Assembly: GCA_030704615.1 (NCBI GenBank)
Contig: JAKLZA010000009.1
Coordinates: forward strand, 1 to 64,000
From: Takakia lepidozioides
Taxonomy: Eukaryota > Streptophyta > Takakiopsida > Takakiales > Takakiaceae
Direction: 5' to 3'
Length of the DNA: 64,000 nucleotides
Every line of letters begins with the position of its first letter. The stretch's first letter is position 1. The notes below the pieces were generated by a model. It searched no databases and had not been told where the DNA came from. It worked only from the letters and a program-made list of their open reading frames with translations. The position numbers were made by a program, and so were the translations under genes. Below, piece by piece: positions 58,241 through 64,000 of the stretch.

Positions 58241-59457
58241 CAGTCCGAGAGCAAATTCCTAGAACACAAATCGTAATTTCATGTCAGGTGAGGGGAGGCA
58301 GGGAAGTACTAGTCTTGTTGTCAATTACTCTTGCGAAGGTGAGCCTCATAGCAGAAGGCCGGGTTCCTCTCAATCGTATATGTCATACATTCCAGGGAGA
58401 TCTCTTGAAAACAAAATTAAGCTTGCAGATTTTCGTGTATCGATGCTAGGTTCCACAGTGAACATTGACATATAACCATTTACACATGGAGCCGGTGGTG
58501 GTGGGGCTGCTCTACCAGTACAAACTGGTCGAAGGCTACAGTACGTGTCGTGCTATTGCAATTGCCATACATTCCATTGGGTTTGATTGATAAAATAATA
58601 TTAAGTTTGCCATGGGGGGTGTTCTAAGAATGGGAGAGCCCATGAATTCAGCTTCTTCTATAATAAAACAACTGAGATAACAGCTCATGTTGTTCTCTCT
58701 AATGTACATATCCCCAATGACCTGCCCCAAGCTAGAACAGCAGCAGGATGACATCAGTGAATAATGATGTGGTGCAAGGCATGGAACACCTGCAGGGCAG
58801 CAGCATTGTATTGTTGAATGTACTACACCCTGCTTGAGCCATTCACAGATGGGGGACTCTACAAGTGAGTCACATGGTGTTATATCAGGGGCATGAGAGA
58901 AACTGCCCATAAAATGTATCTACGCAAAGAAACCATTCAACCAGCCAAAGCATCATCTACGCGGATTGCCGGATTCTTTTGGGGAAAAATGCAAACATGA
59001 AAAGTAAGGACCAAGCGTAAAAGCACTCCACTGGTATTCAATGGTCCATAAACACAAGCCTGCCCAATATAAGACCCACAAAATCACTGGGGCAATTATG
59101 TAATGTAAACTGGAAGGCACATGCACTTTGTCATTGTTCCATTCTGTCAACAATGTACCCAAAGGCAGAACTGATGTGTAAATCTGCATGCCATACAAAA
59201 GTCTATAGTGACATAAATGTCATGTCACGTTGCCAGACAGACACGCCATGTAAGTTGGACACCTCCAACACCCTGCAAAAAGGACACCCCCAAGGGCAAC
59301 CCTTAGTGCCAGTCTTACGAAGCCCACATTATTCATGAATCAACCGGGATTACATGTTGAATTTTGCCCATTAGCACCCTTCATATACTTGAGATAGAGA
59401 AAGCCAGTTGGGGGGAAAAGTCATACCTCATTCCAGGTACTAGTACATGTCCACATC
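58241..59457. other. Unassigned region before the second Ty3-type copy
   Basis: No coding potential with support. Short frames only. Ends at the LTR start at 59458. Confidence 0.4.
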
Positions 59458-60449
59458 TGTTAGAGGACTGTAGGGGACTTAGACACTTATACGGGATCTG
59501 TAGGGTACCCTTAATTTTTGCACAGACTGAGACAAATAGGAACCTTAGGGGTGACAGCAGCGCACTGTAGAGGGGGGTTACATAGCCCACACAGCCGACA
59601 CAGCAGTCACAGCCCACACAGCCGTCACAGCCCACACAGCCAACACAGCCCGTCACAGCCCACACAGCCGACACAGCAGTCACAGCCCACACAGCCAACA
59701 CAGCCCGACACAGTCGTCACAGCAGACACAGCCCACACAGCCAGTCACAGCCCGGCACAGCCACACAGCCAGTCACAGCCCGACACAGCCAAACACAGCC
59801 AGTCACCGCTTGACACAGCTGTCACGATAATAGGGAACGAAGAGTAGGACAGGGAACGACTGTGGGGAACAACACCAGTGAAGGGAACATGTTAGTTCAC
59901 ATACGACGGTTAGAGAGGGAAACGGTTAGAACCGCGGATAGGAGGATAAAGGGAAGAACGGGGAATGATGAGGGGATCATTATTATCATTATTCGGGAAG
60001 GACTTCGGAGTCAGGCGGGAGCGGAAGTCGGTGAGCACGATGAAGGAGGAAAGAGGATTAATAGATGCTTGTTATATGCAAAGCTGTAGGGATATTGTAG
60101 AGGAGAATAGAGACACAATGGCTTCGGCCTGATACCTGATAAATCATAATCTGATACTTATACGATACAATCACACTGTGTAGAGAGATCTGAGTGAAGC
60201 TGTGGATTGAATGGAGGAGTGAAGGAAACCGATAAATTGATGAAGCAAACTGATACTTAATTATCAATGGTAAGGTAGCTAAGATGAATGCGGAAAAGGA
60301 AACAAATAGGAAACACCCCCATGATACACTAGCTGTAGGTCATGACTGATTGTTCTGCGCGGGCTGAGTACTTAGAGATTTCCAACTCTTCTATCTTGGA
60401 GTTTCCGCCTCGGATAGCGAAGGGATGGGTGAGTAAAAGCCGCGCGACA
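59458..60449 (+). repeat. 5' LTR of the second Ty3-type copy (992 bp)
   Basis: Same TG...CA ends as the other LTRs. CACAGCC-type block 59580-59815 is shorter. A short ATTATTATCATTATT change replaces GATTATTATTCGG near 59980. Confidence 0.95.
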
Positions 60450-61037
60450 TTTGGCGACCATACTGGGGACCTGGGACATGAACAACCAGATGTGACAGGC
60501 ATCTGGTGGGATCATGGTGGTTGGACCATTAAAGAATTTGAAGTGAATCAAATTCCCTGTGGAACGAAGGAAGAAAGATTGTCCAAACAATTCTTTCAAA
60601 GGTTCTTGGAATTGCCAGACGGATGTAAAGAAAATATTCTTAAACGAGTGCATGATGCTGATCCAGAATGGGGTCTGGAGAAAGGAGTGATAAAGATTTA
60701 TCAGGTAGCCTGTAGAGGAAGAGCACGTTGGTTACCAACATTAGTTTATGTGATAGCGTTGCTATCCATTAAACGAGTAGAGTTTGAAGGCTGGGAAGAA
60801 AGAAAGGTGAATGTTTATACTCATATGCATGAAGAGCTTGTACTGGTAAAGAATTGGATTCCAAAGGATATTTTGTGGATCAAACTCACACCAAGAACAG
60901 CTTTTCAGACTTGTTTGCCATATGGTTATATGGTAACGGAGACTTCAAGTATAGCCAAGGGTGCATTGAAGCTTGAAAGAAATCCAGGCATATACGAGAG
61001 ATATTACAGAAGAGAGTTTTGGTTATTGCCACATTAA
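60342..61037 (+). CDS. Pre-gag ORF, second copy (231 aa)
   Basis: Same length and start as 11729-12424, with a single R to K change (TIREFE versus TIKEFE). Product unknown. It ends with TAA, and gag starts 21 bases later in the same frame. Confidence 0.65.
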   Translation: MTDCSARAEYLEISNSSILEFPPRIAKGWVSKSRATFGDHTGDLGHEQPDVTGIWWDHGGWTIKEFEVNQIPCGTKEERLSKQFFQRFLELPDGCKENILKRVHDADPEWGLEKGVIKIYQVACRGRARWLPTLVYVIALLSIKRVEFEGWEERKVNVYTHMHEELVLVKNWIPKDILWIKLTPRTAFQTCLPYGYMVTETSSIAKGALKLERNPGIYERYYRREFWLLPH

Positions 61038-61058
61038 AAGAAATGAAAGACATGGGAC

Positions 61059-64000
61059 ATGAGTGATGAAAGAGAAGCTAGACGACAAAGATATTCATCA
61101 AAAAGAGAAAGCTATCTGAAAGCTAATTATCCATATCTTTGGGAGAGAGGAATAGACATAGGGGAATCATCTGGACCTCTCACACCATCAAGATCAAAAA
61201 GTGCATCACCTATACCGGAAGAACTAGAGTTGGATGCCACTCCTTCTGTTTCTTTGCAAGAAAGATTAAGGGAATTGGTACAGGAAGAAGATCAATCACG
61301 AGGTGAAAGATCTGAGGTACATCCTTGGATAAAAGACTTGACAGAAATCTTTGATAAGAGTTGGCATGGAACACCAAAAGCAGGAACTCCAGTTTCTGAA
61401 GCAGAAGATGAAGAAGGAGATGAGGATGTGGCAGAGCCAACGGAGAGTTCAGACTCTCCAACACCATTACAGTTGAGTTACATGAGTGAAGAAGAAACCC
61501 AAGGGCAGAACTTGGAGGATGAAAACAGAGAGAAGAAATTAGAAGAGGAAGAATATGAAGAAGTAGACCCAACAGCTGAGGTTGAGACTACAACCAGGAC
61601 ATCCCAACCCGTTGGACCTGGATCAAGTGGAGCACTTGGATCACAGGCCAACGAAGGTGTCGGCTCAGGGGGATCAGGCGGGCTGCCTGGATCTGGCTCT
61701 GGGGGGACAGGGAGTGTGGGAAGTAGTGCAACTGAAGCTGGGAATACTGTGAATATCGTGGGGCCAGAAGCAGGGAGTGCTCAAGGGCCACCACTTGGTG
61801 GAAGATCCACCACAAAAACAACAGGTCCAGAAGGACCAGCACCAGCAAGGGTGCCAGCACCTGTCAGTGGGCAGAAGGTAGGGCCACAGATGGCGTTACA
61901 ACCAACACGGGCAAAACCACCCTTTCCAATATATTCAGGAAAAGGGGATCCCGATGTACACATTAGCCAATTTGAGCACATGTGTATAGTGAACAATGAG
62001 AATGGCGATGATGCCAAGATGAGACTGTTTCCTTGTTCACTTATCAAGAAAGCAAGTGAATGGTATGCAAGATTCCCTGATAATCATTTCCTAACCTGGA
62101 ATGGCTTGAATACAGCATTTCGAAATAGGTTCAGGACAAGTAAAACTGAGGATGAAGTGTATGGAAGTTTACAACAGCTGAAGCAGAAGAAGCATGAAAC
62201 TGTTGAAGAGTATATGGAGAAGATGGAATTGATGATGAAAAAGCTGGCTGCAGTACCAGCACCCGGTTTACAGAAGACTTGGTTTGTGAGTGGACTAAGA
62301 CCAGAGTTGCAGAAGAAAGTGGATATGTTACCCCATAATACAGTGGAGGAGGCATTTGAAACTGCAAACAGAATTGAGCAATTGGGAATGCTCAGGAGAG
62401 AGAAAAAGGAAGATGAGGACTCTGAAGATGAGTCAGATGAAGAAGAAGAGCAAGAACTAAAAAGAAAGAGTAAGAGAAAGGAAAAGTTGAAGAGGGATAA
62501 CTATGAGAAAAGATTGGAAGAAATCTTGAAGAAGTATGCCACAGAGGCTGCAACACATTGGAGGAAGGGTGTATGGTGTGCAAAGTGCCAGAATGAAGGC
62601 CATACCACTACAGAATGCCACATGAAAGAGAAACACTGTACTATCTGTAAAATGGATAACCATTCTACTGAGAATTGTTACTACAACAGAAGGACAGCTG
62701 CAAGAGAACCTAGGCAAGTGAGGGTGCATCAGGTGCAGCCCCAGCCAAGAAGAAGCAATGATCAGGACCACTATGGTAGGTCTGGTGGTTATAACAATGG
62801 CATGGAAGGGAGAGGTAATCCAAGAGGGAATTACCAAGGAAATTCCAGAGGCAACTATCAGGGTAATCCAAGGGGGAATTACCAGCCCGGGAATCAGGAT
62901 TATAGAAATAATCCAAGACCAGACCAAGGGCGAGGACCCAATGGTGAAGAGCTATGTTACTATTGTAATCAGCCAGGACATCGCAAGGCAGCCTGTTCAT
63001 TCTGGATAAGACACCAGAATGAGATGAGAGCTCCTGTGAATGAGGGCCCAGTGGTGGCAGCTCACATGGTTAGGCCATGTGTTGTACCAGAAGTAAGTAC
63101 AATGATAGTAACAAGAAGTAAAGCCAAACTAATACCTCCAGTAGAAGAGGAAGAAGATGAGACTGGAAGTGGCAATGATATGCCTGAAGATGAAGAGACT
63201 TGGAAGGATGAGAAGGAACTGCACAAGGAAGTGGCAGATACTATAAGGGAAATGCAAAAGAGTACTGATATTCCTGTGGCAGATTCCTCTGATTCGGATG
63301 GAGAAAAAGAGGGGAGTGAGGAAGAAAGGAAAAAAAAAGATGCAGACATGCAAAGTAATGAAGAGACTTTGGCTGAAGTAATATGTCAGACCAAAGCAGA
63401 AATTACCATTGGACAGCTATTAGCTGTGGCACCTTATTGTAGGCACAGGCTGTATCAGGCAATCAATCGAATTGCCCAAGAGACAGGAAACACAGACCTG
63501 AACAGCAAGGTGACCAGTTATAATGTGAAGCCGGAAGGGCGAGAACCAGTCATGGACTTTGATGATTCTATGCCAGTAATCCAATTGAGAATTGGAAGCA
63601 CAGAACTAACTGATGTACTGATAGATGGTGGTTCTGGAGTAAATATCATGACAGACCAATTAAGGAAGAAGCTTGGTCTAAGTAACATGAAACCAGCCCC
63701 ATTTACAGTAACAATGGCAGATCAAAGAAGTGTACAGCCATTGGGATTAATAAGAGGAGTTAAGATACAGATACAGAAAATGATCTTTATGATCACAGTA
63801 ACTGTATTAAAAATGGATGAAGTCATGGAGGCTTACTCCTTATTATTGGGACGTCCGTGGCTGAAACAGGCCAGGGTATTCCATGACTGGAATTCTCAGT
63901 TACTAACTGTGCATAATGGGATGCACGAGATACAAATTACCACAAAGAAATCTAGTAGATTACCTGCTACAAGAAGACCTCGAGGAGTCAGAGAGTATGA
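61059..64000 (+). CDS. gag-pol polyprotein of the second Ty3-type copy (partial, open to window edge)
   Basis: Begins MSDEREARRQ and stays in one frame through Gag, three CCHC knuckles (CAKCQNEGHTTTEC, CTICKMDNHSTENC, CYYCNQPGHRKAAC) and protease LIDGGSGVN (near 63620) to the last base, about 980 codons. At each of the three places where the 10.8-kb copy is shifted this copy keeps frame, so gag and pol form one reading frame. It is a candidate intact or source element; RT and integrase are outside the window. Confidence 0.9.
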   Translation, partial: MSDEREARRQRYSSKRESYLKANYPYLWERGIDIGESSGPLTPSRSKSASPIPEELELDATPSVSLQERLRELVQEEDQSRGERSEVHPWIKDLTEIFDKSWHGTPKAGTPVSEAEDEEGDEDVAEPTESSDSPTPLQLSYMSEEETQGQNLEDENREKKLEEEEYEEVDPTAEVETTTRTSQPVGPGSSGALGSQANEGVGSGGSGGLPGSGSGGTGSVGSSATEAGNTVNIVGPEAGSAQGPPLGGRSTTKTTGPEGPAPARVPAPVSGQKVGPQMALQPTRAKPPFPIYSGKGDPDVHISQFEHMCIVNNENGDDAKMRLFPCSLIKKASEWYARFPDNHFLTWNGLNTAFRNRFRTSKTEDEVYGSLQQLKQKKHETVEEYMEKMELMMKKLAAVPAPGLQKTWFVSGLRPELQKKVDMLPHNTVEEAFETANRIEQLGMLRREKKEDEDSEDESDEEEEQELKRKSKRKEKLKRDNYEKRLEEILKKYATEAATHWRKGVWCAKCQNEGHTTTECHMKEKHCTICKMDNHSTENCYYNRRTAAREPRQVRVHQVQPQPRRSNDQDHYGRSGGYNNGMEGRGNPRGNYQGNSRGNYQGNPRGNYQPGNQDYRNNPRPDQGRGPNGEELCYYCNQPGHRKAACSFWIRHQNEMRAPVNEGPVVAAHMVRPCVVPEVSTMIVTRSKAKLIPPVEEEEDETGSGNDMPEDEETWKDEKELHKEVADTIREMQKSTDIPVADSSDSDGEKEGSEEERKKKDADMQSNEETLAEVICQTKAEITIGQLLAVAPYCRHRLYQAINRIAQETGNTDLNSKVTSYNVKPEGREPVMDFDDSMPVIQLRIGSTELTDVLIDGGSGVNIMTDQLRKKLGLSNMKPAPFTVTMADQRSVQPLGLIRGVKIQIQKMIFMITVTVLKMDEVMEAYSLLLGRPWLKQARVFHDWNSQLLTVHNGMHEIQITTKKSSRLPATRRPRGVREY

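Larger units (their letters stand above)
59458..64000 (+). mobile_element. Second copy of the Ty3-type element, 5' part (runs off window)
   Basis: LTR at 59458-60449, same leader with TGGCGACCATACTGGGG at 60452, pre-gag ORF and gag through protease, nearly identical to 10789-15370. The right part lies beyond the window. Left flank is ACATC at 59453-59457; its duplicate cannot be seen. Confidence 0.95.

Overview
The window looks like transposon-dense nuclear DNA of a plant or streptophyte alga. It has many genes with GT-AG introns, MULE-type transposase genes with SWIM zinc fingers, and nested Ty3-type LTR retrotransposons. No rRNA, tRNA, CRISPR array or ordinary housekeeping gene is recognised. 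A charophyte such as Chara is my guess from overall character; it is not proven by the sequence.

The most unusual content is a multi-exon gene family present in five diverged copies: A (about 1932-7114, +), B (about 32580-35564, +, truncated), C (46203-52035, -, nearly complete), D (28558-30768, -, 3' half only) and E (about 41744-44520, +, truncated). The encoded protein has a basic, disordered N terminus, a ParB-like core (VWDGNHRLLAW), a helical middle part, and a C-terminal domain with the circularly permuted motif order of beta-class N4/N6 DNA methyltransferases. In that domain a DIPDG motif sits where DPPY is expected, and an SAM-binding DLTCGTG-type motif follows it. Copies A and B are each followed by a MULE/SWIM transposase gene. 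In B both genes lie between long terminal inverted repeats (31871-41284), so the family looks like cargo of a MULE-type DNA transposon.

Every copy lies beside or contains clusters of 22-bp palindromes: a 10-bp half-site, a central YR dinucleotide, and the inverted half-site. Half-sites differ between copies (GGAAATGCGG at A, GGAAATTCGG at B/C, GGAAATCCGG upstream of C, TGAATGTCGT at D, CGAATGGCGT or TGAATGACGG at E) but keep GAA near the outer end and CG at half-site positions 8-9. At 1-1560 the palindromes recur about every 53 bp. I propose a mobile ParB/methyltransferase protein with co-diversifying parS-like or methylation-target arrays.

Layout: 1-1560 palindrome array; 1932-7114 gene A; 7240-8270 palindromes; 8341-10788 MULE/SWIM gene A, split by a complete 13.6-kb Ty3-type element (10789-24354, TSD TCCCT), its last exon part resuming at 24360-24668; 25554-28075 pol fragment of a second Ty3-type family (-); 28255-28400 GGATGAAT-rich repeat; gene D (-) and its palindromes to 31.7 kb; 31871-41284 TIR element B; gene E to 44520; 44517-46002 a retrotransposon coiled-coil fragment between about 96-bp direct repeats; gene C (-) and its palindromes to 52.8 kb; 53.9-56.6 kb remnants of further LTR elements; 56.6-59.4 kb mostly unassigned; 59458-64000 second copy of the Ty3-type element, running off the window with an open gag-pol frame.
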